From Microbacterium dextranolyticum (GTDB taxonomy: Bacteria; Actinomycetota; Actinomycetes; Actinomycetales; Microbacteriaceae), in assembly GCF_016907295.1 (NCBI RefSeq), contig NZ_JAFBBR010000001.1:2170001-2234000 (forward strand): a stretch of 64,000 nucleotides of DNA, given 5' to 3'. The notes beneath the pieces are model-generated. The model had not been told where the DNA came from, made no database searches, and was given only the letters and a program-made list of their open reading frames with translations. Both the position numbers and the translations under genes were made by a program. Shown one piece after another: positions 8,791 through 18,366 of the stretch. The first letter of the stretch is position 1; each line of letters begins with the position of its first letter.

Positions 8791-10530
8791 ATGGCTGCCG
8801 TCCAGGCCGCGCACGCGAAGAAGAACGACCGCCTCACCGGGTGGTGGCGCAGCATCAGCCTCCGCGCGAAGGTGACCGGGGTGACGGTCGCCGTCCTCGC
8901 GGTCGGCCTCGTCGCCGCCGGATTCGGCACGGGGGTGTTCCTGCGGAACACCCAGCTCACGGCGCTCGACCAGTCGCTGCTGCAACTCGCCCCCACCGAC
9001 GTGGCGTCGAGCCTCATGTCGATCGACGTCGTGAACGGCGTCCCCGTCTTCCACACGAACGAGAACCCCACGACGCCGTACTCCGTCGCCATCTACGGCC
9101 CCGACGGGCGCTTCCTCACCAGCACGGGTGCAGGCGGCCCCCAGCCCGCCTTCCCGCCGACCTTCCCCCTCGAGCGGACGCTGTCCGGTCAGGGTCAGAT
9201 CTTCGAGCTGAGCGGCATCGACGGCACCGCCCATTTCCACGCGAGCGCCGACTTCCTGCCGCCGATCGCCGGCGTGGGCGACAACTACAACTACACGCAG
9301 GTCGTCGCCCTGCCCCTGTCGGGCGTCACCCAGACCGTGACGAACTACGTCGGCATCTACTCGATCTTCGCGCTCATGACGATCATCGCCGGTGCCCTGG
9401 CGACGCGATGGCTGGTGACCCTCGCGTTCCGCGGCCTCGGGCAGGTCGAAGACACCGCGATGTCGATCGCCGCGGGCGACCTCAGCCAGCGCATGGGCGA
9501 CATCTCCCCGCGCACCGAGGTGGGAAAGCTGAAGACGGCGATCAATGCCATGCTCGATCGCGTCGATCAGGCGATCGGTCAGCGCGACGCCACCGTCCAA
9601 CAGATGCGCCGGTTCATCGGCGACGCGAGCCACGAGCTGCGCACCCCGTTGGTCACCGTGCGCGGGTATGCGGAGCTCTACCGGATGGGCGCCATCTCGG
9701 GCGACGAGCAGACGGCGCAGTCGATGGAACGCATCGAGAAAGAGGCGATCCGCATGGGCGGCCTCGTCGAGGATCTGCTCGCCCTCGCCCGCCTCGACGA
9801 GCGGCGCGACATCGTCGTCACGGCGGTCGATCTGCGCCCCATCGCCCGCGACGCCGCGCTGGACGCCCGCGCCGCGTCGCCCGATCGTGACGTCACGGTG
9901 CAGGATGCCGCAGCCCCCGCTCCGGTCGACGACGCCCCCGACCCGACGGCGACCGCCACGACCGGCACCGCCCCGCGCCGTGCGGGAATCGCGGAGGCCA
10001 CCTGGTCGCTGCTGCGCCGGAGGCCGCGCCCCGGCGCGGAGCCGGGATCCCCCGCGGCCCCGCCGACGGTTCCCGTCCGCGTTCCCGAGCGCAGCGCCGA
10101 GCCGATCGTGCTGGGCGATGACAACCGGATCCGCCAGGTCGTCGCGAACCTGCTCGGCAACGCGCGCCGCTACTCCCCCTCCGGCTCTCCGATCGAGCTC
10201 GCCACCGGGGTGGACGAGGTCGCCGGCATGGGCTGGATCGCGGTGATGGACCACGGCGAAGGCATCCCGGAACAGCTGCGCGACAAGATCTTCCAGCGTT
10301 TCTGGCGAGCCGACACGTCGCGCACGCGCGAGACCGGCGGCTCGGGGCTCGGCCTGTCGATCGTGGCATCCGTCGTCGAGGCGCTGCACGGGTCGATCGA
10401 GGTGAGCGAAACGGCCGGGGGCGGGGCGACCTTCCGCGTCTCGCTGCCGCTCGCGCACGAGCGGGATGCCGCCGAGCACCTGCTGATCCAGACGCAGCCC
10501 CTGCGTCGGCTGCAGCCCGACGAGCTTTGA
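8791..10530 (+). CDS. sensor histidine kinase with long interdomain insert
   Basis: 579 aa. Order: TM1 (~28-52), extracytoplasmic sensor region (~53-185), TM2 (~190-210), HAMP, HisKA with His281 in DASHELRTPL, HATPase (N-box DNRIRQVVANLLGNA, G1 DHGEGIP, G2 GGSGLGLS). A Pro/Ala/Thr-rich insert of about 60 residues (roughly 370-430, with RRRPRPGAEPG) separates HisKA from the ATPase domain, longer than usual. Partner of the response regulator just upstream. The stimulus is not evident. Confidence 0.93.
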   Translation: MAAVQAAHAKKNDRLTGWWRSISLRAKVTGVTVAVLAVGLVAAGFGTGVFLRNTQLTALDQSLLQLAPTDVASSLMSIDVVNGVPVFHTNENPTTPYSVAIYGPDGRFLTSTGAGGPQPAFPPTFPLERTLSGQGQIFELSGIDGTAHFHASADFLPPIAGVGDNYNYTQVVALPLSGVTQTVTNYVGIYSIFALMTIIAGALATRWLVTLAFRGLGQVEDTAMSIAAGDLSQRMGDISPRTEVGKLKTAINAMLDRVDQAIGQRDATVQQMRRFIGDASHELRTPLVTVRGYAELYRMGAISGDEQTAQSMERIEKEAIRMGGLVEDLLALARLDERRDIVVTAVDLRPIARDAALDARAASPDRDVTVQDAAAPAPVDDAPDPTATATTGTAPRRAGIAEATWSLLRRRPRPGAEPGSPAAPPTVPVRVPERSAEPIVLGDDNRIRQVVANLLGNARRYSPSGSPIELATGVDEVAGMGWIAVMDHGEGIPEQLRDKIFQRFWRADTSRTRETGGSGLGLSIVASVVEALHGSIEVSETAGGGATFRVSLPLAHERDAAEHLLIQTQPLRRLQPDEL

Positions 10531-10650
10531 CGGCTCGCCCTCCCCAGGAGTGCGGCCGGGGGTGTTCTCCACGGACCCGTCGGCGCGGCGGGGTCGGTGC
10601 GTCTCACGAGGCCTAACGTGACGGGCATCCGATCCGAAGGGACACCTCTC

Positions 10651-10938
10651 ATGACCCAGTTCTCCGTCGACTCCGACGCCGTGATGACCGCGACCGGCGC
10701 GATCCGCGCCACCGCCGACCGGCTGCAGGGCGAGACCGCCGCCATGCTCGGGCAGCTCACCCAGCTGCAGGGCGCCTGGACGGGCACCGCCGCGGTCGCG
10801 TTCCACTCCGTCGTCGACCGGTGGCGTGCCACGCAGCGCGAGCTCGAGGCGTCGCTCGGCGATATCGGCGCGTCCCTCGCGCACGCGGGTGCGCAGTACG
10901 CGCAGACCGAGATCGCCGCCGCCGGCCTGTTCCGCTGA
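10651..10938 (+). CDS. orphan WXG100 (ESAT-6-like) protein
   Basis: 95-aa helical hairpin protein with the W-x-G turn (Trp43-Thr44-Gly45) between two amphipathic helices, the family hallmark. WXG100 proteins are usually secreted by type VII systems as dimers. No eccC, eccD or partner WXG100 gene is present in this window, so export would depend on a system encoded elsewhere. It is a single gene followed by a strong terminator. Confidence 0.88.
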   Translation: MTQFSVDSDAVMTATGAIRATADRLQGETAAMLGQLTQLQGAWTGTAAVAFHSVVDRWRATQRELEASLGDIGASLAHAGAQYAQTEIAAAGLFR

Positions 10939-11003
10939 CCGAGCCGTCGTCCCGGCCCGAGCGGCGAGCCGGGGCCGCACGTGCGTCGTCGGCGCGGGAA
11001 CGC

Positions 11004-11035
11004 AGAAGGGCCCCTCCCGGAGGAGGGGCCCTTCT
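11004..11035. terminator. bidirectional terminator, WXG100 / groEL
   Basis: A perfect 14-bp stem (11004-11017 with 11022-11035) with a 4-nt loop (CGGA) sits between the converging WXG100 and groEL genes. AGAAGGG/CCCTTCT ends give short A/T edges on both strands. Confidence 0.85.
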
Positions 11036-11062
11036 GTCAGAGATCTCTGACGCTCAGTGAGC

Positions 11063-12718
<1,656 letters not shown>

Positions 12719-12745
12719 TTAGCACTCGCCATTAAGGAGTGCTAA
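12719..12745 (-). promoter_or_regulatory. CIRCE operator 1 (perfect), HrcA site for groEL
   Basis: TTAGCACTC - 9 nt - GAGTGCTAA, an exact CIRCE inverted repeat at 12719-12727 and 12737-12745. It lies 36 bp upstream of the groEL ATG and just downstream of the predicted -10. Confidence 0.95.
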
Positions 12746-12748
12746 CTC

Positions 12749-12777
12749 ATTCTGGCACTCGCACATGACGAGTGCAA
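12749..12777 (-). promoter_or_regulatory. groEL promoter with second, degenerate CIRCE
   Basis: On the minus strand, TTGCAC (12772-12777) and CAGAAT (12749-12754) are 17 bp apart, matching a vegetative -35/-10. A second CIRCE-like repeat (CTGGCACTC - 9 nt - GAGTGCAAG, 12752-12778) covers the same interval, so HrcA bound here would block RNA polymerase directly. Confidence 0.75.
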
Positions 12778-12833
12778 GCCGCGCGAGCGGCGCGCCGGGA
12801 AGGCATCCGGGCTCATCGAAGACCCGGCGGGGT

Positions 12834-13052
12834 TCAGACCACGCGGACGGCCTCGGCCTGCGGGCCCTTCTGCCCGGCACCGACGGTGAACTCCACCGCC
12901 TGGCCCTCCTCGAGCACGCGGAATCCGCTCATGTCGATGTTCGAGTAGTGCACGAAGACATCGTCGCCGCCGTCGACGGTGATGAAGCCGAAGCCCTTCT
13001 CGGCGTTGAACCACTTGACGGTTCCGCGGGTGGTGGGGGTCGTTTCGGCCAT
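12834..13052 (-). CDS. cspA: cold-shock protein CspA family
   Basis: 72-aa single OB-fold RNA chaperone with both RNP motifs (KGFGFITV and DVFVHYSNI). The N-terminus is slightly extended ([16 protein letters not shown]). Standard length. A single-gene unit; the 781-bp interval to the DUF3263 start is filled by the LytR_C gene, with about 150 bp of unannotated leader upstream of cspA, typical of cold-shock mRNAs with a long 5' UTR. Confidence 0.95.
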   Translation of the reverse strand: MAETTPTTRGTVKWFNAEKGFGFITVDGGDDVFVHYSNIDMSGFRVLEEGQAVEFTVGAGQKGPQAEAVRVV

Positions 13053-13199
13053 GCGAATCTCCTGATGTAGCGGTGGGACTTCGCCATGCTAATCACGCCG
13101 AATGAGCCGTCGACGCCGATCCGGGCACTGTTGACACGCGTGCATCGAAGAGTTCACGCGCACGAAACATCGGCCCTGGCGAGGCCGGTGCCGCCGACC

Positions 13200-13802
13200 T
13201 CAGGGAGTCGCGGAGGGTGCGTCACCGGCCGTGCGATCGAGGCCCACGACGATCACGAGCTGACGATTCTTGCTCTCGTCGACGTCCGACGTCGAGGGGT
13301 CATCGGTGGGCTGGTAGGCGGTGCTCAGCTGCACATCCGCTCCCCCGATCGCCCGAGCGAGCCCGCGTGCGGCCGCTTCGTCTTCTGCACGGGCGTAGTA
13401 GACCGTCGTGGTGGCGAAGTCGTCGGTGCTCGCGTCGCTGTCGATGACCGCGTCCGGCGACCACCCTGCGGCGATGACGGTGTCGCGCATGCCGGCGGCG
13501 AGGCCGCGCTGCGGCGTGGCATTGAGAACGGTGACCGAGAACGAGGTGTCGAGGACGGGCGCCGTGGTCGGCGTGGCCGACGGCGACGCCGACGACTGCG
13601 GGGTCGATTCGAAGGAGATCCGACCCGTTGCGACCATGGTCCCGAAGATGCCAGCCGCCACCAGGACGATCGTGGCGATTGCCGACCACAGCAGAACGAG
13701 CCCGCCGCGAAGGCGCGGGTTCTCGGCACGGTGGGCGCCCACGCGACCGCGTTCGGACGGGAGATCGTCGAAGCGATCCTTCGGCGGGTTGGTCGGCGGC
13801 AC
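13200..13802 (-). CDS. LytR C-terminal domain membrane protein
   Basis: 200 aa: short cytoplasmic N-terminus, one TM helix (about 36-57), a Ser/Pro/Thr linker, then a LytR_C domain (about 80-195; SVTVLNATPQRGLAAGMRDTV and TTVYYARAEDEAAARGLA are typical). It lacks the LytR-CpsA-Psr catalytic domain, so it is a stand-alone extracytoplasmic LytR_C protein. It follows DUF3263 by 9 bp on the same strand, an arrangement I recall as common in Microbacteriaceae. Confidence 0.85.
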   Translation of the reverse strand: MPPTNPPKDRFDDLPSERGRVGAHRAENPRLRGGLVLLWSAIATIVLVAAGIFGTMVATGRISFESTPQSSASPSATPTTAPVLDTSFSVTVLNATPQRGLAAGMRDTVIAAGWSPDAVIDSDASTDDFATTTVYYARAEDEAAARGLARAIGGADVQLSTAYQPTDDPSTSDVDESKNRQLVIVVGLDRTAGDAPSATP

Positions 13803-13811
13803 CAGAGAATG

Positions 13812-14084
13812 CTACCGGGCCGCACCTGCACGGACAGCCTCGGCGATACCCGTGCGCACCTCGCGCTCGTGTCGCCGCGCGTCGCGCACCCGTCGCAGGC
13901 GGTGCACGAGCATGGCATCGTGACGCACCGCATCGGGCGCGTCGATGACACGCTCGAGCAGCTGGTAGTATCTCGCCGGCGTCAGCGCGAGCTCACGGCG
14001 GATGGCCTCCTCCTTGGCGGCGCCGTGGCCTTCCCAGCGCGACTCGAAGTCGAGCACGGCACGGTCACGGTCGGAGAGAGTCAC
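13812..14084 (-). CDS. DUF3263 protein
   Basis: 90 aa, GTG start at 14084 (reads TLSDRDRAVLDFESRWEGH). The DUF3263 hallmarks are present: LSxRDxAVLxFE, HxGAKEEAIRxELxLTPARYYQLL (here with H-G-A-A-K), and a basic C-terminal helix with RRVRDARRHER. It has a helix-turn-helix-like character and is assumed to be DNA-binding, though function is unproven. It precedes the LytR_C gene by 9 bp. Confidence 0.85.
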   Translation of the reverse strand: MTLSDRDRAVLDFESRWEGHGAAKEEAIRRELALTPARYYQLLERVIDAPDAVRHDAMLVHRLRRVRDARRHEREVRTGIAEAVRAGAAR

Positions 14085-14239
14085 GTCGTCAGAGTACGCG
14101 CGCACTCGCGTCGGGTCGTGGCTCCCCGTCGGCACGGCGCACATCATGCAGACAACGGACAGGAAGAAGAGGAACAGGGAACCGCAGCGTCGGGTTGAAT
14201 AGGTCAGGCGGAGAGATCCGCAACGACGGAAGGGCGAAC

Positions 14240-14641
14240 ATGACGTACAACGTGCAGAAGACCGACGCGCAGTGGCAGGCCGAGCTCTCCCCCGAGCAAT
14301 ACGCCGTACTGCGCCAGGCCGGCACCGAGCGGGCCTGGACGGGAGAACTGCTGGACGAGCACCGCGCCGGGCTGTACACCTGCGCCGCGTGCGGCGCGGA
14401 GCTGTTCCGATCGGGCACGAAGTTCGACTCGCACTGCGGGTGGCCGAGCTTCTACGAGTCGGTCCGTCCCGACGCGGTGGAGCTGATCGAGGACCACAGC
14501 CACGGCATGGAGCGCACCGAGGTGCGGTGCGCCAACTGCGGCTCGCACCTGGGGCATGTCTTCCCCGACGGCTTCGGCACCCCCACCGGCGACCGGTACT
14601 GCATGAACTCGCTGTCGCTGTCGTTCGCGCCCGGGTCATGA
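14240..14641 (+). CDS. msrB: peptide-methionine (R)-S-oxide reductase
   Basis: 133 aa. Repairs methionine-R-sulfoxide in oxidised proteins using thioredoxin. It has zinc Cys pairs CAAC (48, 51) and CANC (97, 100), Cys66 in HCGWPSF, and nucleophile Cys121 in RYCMNSLSL. ATG at 14240. Its stop overlaps the next gene's start (ATGA), so it is coupled to a nitroreductase-family enzyme; both suggest redox stress. Confidence 0.96.
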   Translation: MTYNVQKTDAQWQAELSPEQYAVLRQAGTERAWTGELLDEHRAGLYTCAACGAELFRSGTKFDSHCGWPSFYESVRPDAVELIEDHSHGMERTEVRCANCGSHLGHVFPDGFGTPTGDRYCMNSLSLSFAPGS

Positions 14642-15300
14642 CCGTGACGACCGTACGCCCCGCGCTCGACGCCGTCCGCTCGCGCCAGTCCTGGTCGAAG
14701 GTCACGGATGCCGCTCCGACCCGCGACGAGTTGATCGAGCTCGTCTCTGCGGCCGGACGCGTGGCCGATCACTCGTCGCTCCGCCCGTGGCGCGTGATCG
14801 AACTGCGCGGCAATGACCGTCGCACACTGGGGCGCGCGATCGCGAAGGCCGAGAAGGACGACAAGCCCTCCACCAAACCGCTGCGCGCGCCGCTGCTGCT
14901 GGCCGTCGTTGCGAGCTACAAGAAGAGCGACAAGGTGCCGCGCTGGGAGCAGGAGGCCGTGGCCTCCGGCGTCGCACACGTCCTCAGCCTGCTGCTCGAC
15001 GAGGCTGGGTGGGGCGTGCTGTGGCGCACCGGCCACTACACCCGCAGCAAGGCCGTGGCCAAGGCGCACGGGCTCGCCGCGAACGAGGAGCTCCTCGGCT
15101 GGCTGTACGTGGGAGGCAAGCCCGAGCGCTCGCGACCCAGCCGCCGCAAACCGGTCGACGGTCGCGCCCATTTGGGTCGGATGCCAGGATCCCCCGATGC
15201 TCCGGGCGAGCTCACCGAATGGCGCGGCGCGGGCCTGGGCAAGAAGGCCAAGAAAGCGGCGAAGAAGGCCGAGAAGGCGGCGAAGAACGCTCGATCCTGA
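14638..15300 (+). CDS. nitroreductase-family protein with lysine-rich tail
   Basis: 220 aa. The nitroreductase fold is recognisable by RVADHSSLRPWRVIEL near the FMN site, an EQEAVASGVAHVLSLLLDEAGWGVLWRTG central helix, and LGWLYVGG. These FMN enzymes reduce nitro, quinone or flavin substrates. The last ~20 residues alternate Lys and Ala (GKKAKKAAKKAEKAAKN), an appendage outside the fold that could bind nucleic acid or acidic surfaces. Four-base ATGA overlap with msrB. Confidence 0.83.
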   Translation: MTVTTVRPALDAVRSRQSWSKVTDAAPTRDELIELVSAAGRVADHSSLRPWRVIELRGNDRRTLGRAIAKAEKDDKPSTKPLRAPLLLAVVASYKKSDKVPRWEQEAVASGVAHVLSLLLDEAGWGVLWRTGHYTRSKAVAKAHGLAANEELLGWLYVGGKPERSRPSRRKPVDGRAHLGRMPGSPDAPGELTEWRGAGLGKKAKKAAKKAEKAAKNARS

Positions 15301-15315
15301 CCCCGCGAGCCGGGT

Positions 15316-16287
15316 TCAGGTGCGTCCGATGCCTCGGCGGCGCGGGAACCTGCGTCGCCACGGCGTCGCGGCGACCACGACGCCCGCCCCCGCCACGAGG
15401 ATCATCACCGCACCGACCTGCCACTGCGGTCCGGCATCCGACGGCCACAGTGCGTCCAGCACGAACGCGGTGATCAGCTGCCCGGCCACCGCACCGAGGC
15501 CGAACAGCAGCACTCCCGTGTGGACGACGAGCGCGGCGGACATCACGATGTAGCTCACGCCGATCACTCCGCCCAGGTAGAGCCACGGCTCGCTCGGAAG
15601 AACGCCCGGCATACCCACCATCAGCACATGGATGAGGGCGGCGACGGCCAGGATCAGTGTGCCGCCGAGGAAGTTCACCAGCGTCGCGACCAGTGGAGTG
15701 CCCACCCGCTGGCGCAGTCGTCCGTTCGTGGCCTGCTGCCAGGCGATGCCGATGCCCGCCGCGAAAGGCAGCAGCAGCATCCACCACGGCACACGGTCCA
15801 GCACCCCGCCCTGCAGCGAGATTCCGACGGCGAGAAGCGCCAGCGCGCCACCCACGATCCGCGGGATCGTCACCGCGACCGCTCCGCCCGGGCCGTACCC
15901 GGCCCGATCGAGCACGAGACCGCAGACGGTCTGTCCGGCGACGACGCCGACCGTGAACAGCGAGACGCCGATGACGGCGACCGCGAGGCCTTGCGTGGCG
16001 ACGGTGAGCGCCCCGGCTGCTCCACCCGCGAGCATCCACCACGGGATCGTCCGCCTACGCACGCCGTCGCGCAACCGACCGAATCCCCGGCGCCCGGACG
16101 GCATCGCGGCGACGAGCGCGACGAGGACGATCAGCCCCGAGCCGAAAGAGATGACCGCAGCCAAGAACCCATCGCCGAGTCGCAGTCCCAACTGGCCGTT
16201 GATCCGCGACTGCGCGGCGGTGAGAACCCCGACCATGACGGCCCCGCCCAGGGCGATCCCCGCGGGCAGTCTGGTCGGCTCGGTCAC
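15316..16287 (-). CDS. DMT-superfamily transporter, YdcZ (DUF606) type
   Basis: 323 aa with about ten hydrophobic helices in two homologous halves. Each half starts with the YdcZ-type pattern (VLTAAQSRINGQLGLRLGD...ISFGSGL and the second-half ...ATNGRLRQRVGTPLVATLVNFLGGTLIL). DUF606 proteins are often ~150-aa single halves; this is the fused duplicated form. Substrate unknown. Stand-alone, convergent with the nitroreductase gene. Confidence 0.85.
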   Translation of the reverse strand: MTEPTRLPAGIALGGAVMVGVLTAAQSRINGQLGLRLGDGFLAAVISFGSGLIVLVALVAAMPSGRRGFGRLRDGVRRRTIPWWMLAGGAAGALTVATQGLAVAVIGVSLFTVGVVAGQTVCGLVLDRAGYGPGGAVAVTIPRIVGGALALLAVGISLQGGVLDRVPWWMLLLPFAAGIGIAWQQATNGRLRQRVGTPLVATLVNFLGGTLILAVAALIHVLMVGMPGVLPSEPWLYLGGVIGVSYIVMSAALVVHTGVLLFGLGAVAGQLITAFVLDALWPSDAGPQWQVGAVMILVAGAGVVVAATPWRRRFPRRRGIGRT

Positions 16288-16729
16288 GGGCAGTCAGCCT
16301 AGCCGCACGTGCCCGGACGAGTGGTCGACCCGGCGCTCAGTCGTATCCGAGGATGCAGATCGCCTCGGTCACGGTGTCGGGTTCGGTCGACGGCGTCGGG
16401 TCTTCCATGTGCCCGACGCTACGCGAGACGCCGTCGACGACCGACGAGCGGTGGCCGGGCAAAATCCGGTCACCTCGAGAGCGGCGAGCATCGGCCTCGC
16501 GCACTACCGCATCCGGACGTCCTAGCCGCCCCGCTCTCTACGAGAAGCTCGGCTACCGGCGGACGGAACGGATCGAGAACGGCGACGGCACCGCCCAGAT
16601 CTTCCTGCGCAAGCCTCTGTCCGCCCCTCCCCTATCCGTCACGCGCGACGGGTGACGCCAGCAGCGAGCACCCGTCGCAGATGATTACTCGGCATCGAGG
16701 TCCTCGATGCCGGCAGAGGGATACGCCGC
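16288..16729. other. 442-bp gene-poor gap with a GNAT fragment
   Basis: Apart from the acetyltransferase remnant at 16530-16655, I see no gene, RNA or repeat in this interval between the DMT transporter and the SDR gene. Confidence 0.5.
16530..16655 (+). pseudogene. 3' remnant of a GNAT acetyltransferase
   Basis: The frame reads PALYEKLGYRRTERIENG and continues into AQIFLRKPL, the usual last strand and helix of a GNAT N-acetyltransferase (Y-E-K-L-G-Y). Upstream sequence in the same frame shows no acetyl-CoA-binding motif (QxxGxG/A), so the first ~100 codons are gone. A decayed gene rather than a functional small protein. Confidence 0.5.
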
Positions 16730-17611
16730 TCAGAATCCCTTGCCGCCGGTCACGGGCAGCACGGCGCCCGAGACGTACGTCGCGGCATCCGAGGCCAGGT
16801 AGACGTACGCTCCGGCGAGTTCGGCCGGCTGGCCTGCACGTCCGAGCGGCGTGTCGCTGCCGAAGGTCGCGAGTCGCTCTTCGTCCCACCCCGTCGCCGG
16901 GATGAGCGGCGTCCAGATCGGTCCGGGTGCGACGGCGTTGACGCGGATGCCGCACGGTCCGAGCTCCTCGGCGAGCGCGACCACGAACGCCACCTGGGCG
17001 GCCTTGGTCATGGCGTAGTCGATGAGGCCGGGCGACGGGGCGGATGCCTGCACCGACGAGGTCACGATGATGCTCGAGCCACTTCGGAGCACGGGGATCG
17101 CGGCTCGCGCCGTGAAGACCATGGCGTACAGGTTGGTGCGGAACACGCGGTCCAGCTCGGCCGTCTCGAGGTTCTCGAGTCCGTCCCTGTCCTTCTGATA
17201 AGCGGCGTTCAGCACGAGGATGTCGAGGCCGCCCAGCTGCTGGACGGTCTGCCCGACGAGCGACGTCGCGAACTCCTCGTCGCGGATGTCGCCCGCCAGC
17301 GACAGACCGGCGCGTCCCGCGTCGCGGACCAGAGCGAGTGTGTCGTCGGCATCCTTTTGCTCCTCGGGAAGGTGCGCGATGGCGACATCGGCCCCTTCGC
17401 GGGCGAACGCGAGGGCGACGGCGCGGCCGATGCCGGAGTCACCGCCGGTGATGAGGGCTCGGCGCCCCGTCAATCGGCCGCTCCCCCGGTAGGTCGACTC
17501 GCCGTGATCGGGCGTCGGGAGGGTCTGACCGGTCAATCCGGGCTGGGACTGCTCCTGCGCGGGAAATCCGTCTCCGGGGCAAGCGGTGCGCGGGTCCGTG
17601 GTCTCGCTCAT
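16730..17611 (-). CDS. short-chain dehydrogenase/reductase
   Basis: 293 aa. SDR with the extended ~45-residue N-terminus typical of the general-stress YhdF/YghA-like group (PGDGFPAQEQSQPGLTGQTLP). Cofactor motif ALITGGDSGIGRAVA, LNAAYQ (variant NNAG), catalytic Ser in SSVQA, Tyr-x-x-x-Lys in DYAMTKAAQ, and a GPIWTPL C-terminal loop. ATG at 17611. Its start is 2 nt from the stop of dps, so the pair is likely one transcript for stress protection. Confidence 0.9.
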   Translation of the reverse strand: MSETTDPRTACPGDGFPAQEQSQPGLTGQTLPTPDHGESTYRGSGRLTGRRALITGGDSGIGRAVALAFAREGADVAIAHLPEEQKDADDTLALVRDAGRAGLSLAGDIRDEEFATSLVGQTVQQLGGLDILVLNAAYQKDRDGLENLETAELDRVFRTNLYAMVFTARAAIPVLRSGSSIIVTSSVQASAPSPGLIDYAMTKAAQVAFVVALAEELGPCGIRVNAVAPGPIWTPLIPATGWDEERLATFGSDTPLGRAGQPAELAGAYVYLASDAATYVSGAVLPVTGGKGF

Positions 17612-17613
17612 GA

Positions 17614-18180
17614 TCAGCCTCGGCCCGTCGCCGGGACGCGATTCTCGGCGCTGATCATCCACGCGAACTGTTCCAGCTTCTCGAGGATCTCGTGCAGGAT
17701 GTCGGCGCTCGTCGGGTCTTCGTCGTCGACCGCGTCGTGCACGTCGCGGCAGGTGGCGACGGTCTCTTCGAGGCGCACGGTGATCAAGTCGATGACCTCG
17801 ATCGTCGACACCTCACCCGACGGGAACTCCGGCAGAGTGGTCGTCTCGGCGACGGTGTCGCTGCGTCCGTCGGGAAGGGCGTGCAACGCACGCATCCGTT
17901 CCGCGATAGTGTCGCTGAACTCGCGGGCCGCCTCGATCACCTCGTCAAGCTGCAGGTGGGTGTCACGGAAGTTCGTGCCGACGACATTCCAGTGGGCCTG
18001 CTTTCCCTGCGAGGCGAGCTCGATGAGGTCGACCAACACCCGCTGCAGGTTGTCGCTGAGCGTCTGCGAGGCGGAGAATCCGCTCTCCGCATTCTGTTCC
18101 TGGGTGAGTTGTGCGCCGCGGGCCGGCTTGCGCTTGTTCTTCGCGGGCTGCGCGCCCGCCGTGCTCTTCGTGGGGGTCAT
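17614..18180 (-). CDS. dps: Dps/ferritin-like DNA-protection protein
   Basis: 188 aa. Forms 12-mer shells that oxidise and store iron, and often bind DNA. Ferroxidase-site pattern AHWNVVGTNF...HLQLDEV...DTIAERM with His63. The first ~30 residues are basic (KNKRKPARG), suited to DNA contact. ATG at 18180 (MTPTKSTAG) is preferred over an upstream ATG that would add MRPSVGL. Located directly upstream of the stress-type SDR gene. Confidence 0.93.
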   Translation of the reverse strand: MTPTKSTAGAQPAKNKRKPARGAQLTQEQNAESGFSASQTLSDNLQRVLVDLIELASQGKQAHWNVVGTNFRDTHLQLDEVIEAAREFSDTIAERMRALHALPDGRSDTVAETTTLPEFPSGEVSTIEVIDLITVRLEETVATCRDVHDAVDDEDPTSADILHEILEKLEQFAWMISAENRVPATGRG

Positions 18181-18366
18181 GAGCCCGACGCTAGGACGCA
18201 CAGGAGGCAGCCCCTACGGGGATTGCACGCCTCGCACGGGCATGCTACGTGCCGGCGATCCTCGACGGAGCTCGACGGGCAAATCCCGCCGTGCGGCGAC
18301 TAACAGCCCACCCCGAATGGCGCAAGGGGGGAGGCTCCGCCCAGAGGCCGCCGTACCGTGACCTGC

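Noticed and set aside
16337..16408. 23-codon minus-strand ORF (MEDPTPSTEPDTVTEAICILGYD)
   Set aside because: It has no convincing ribosome binding site and I recognise no homolog, so it cannot be supported as a gene.
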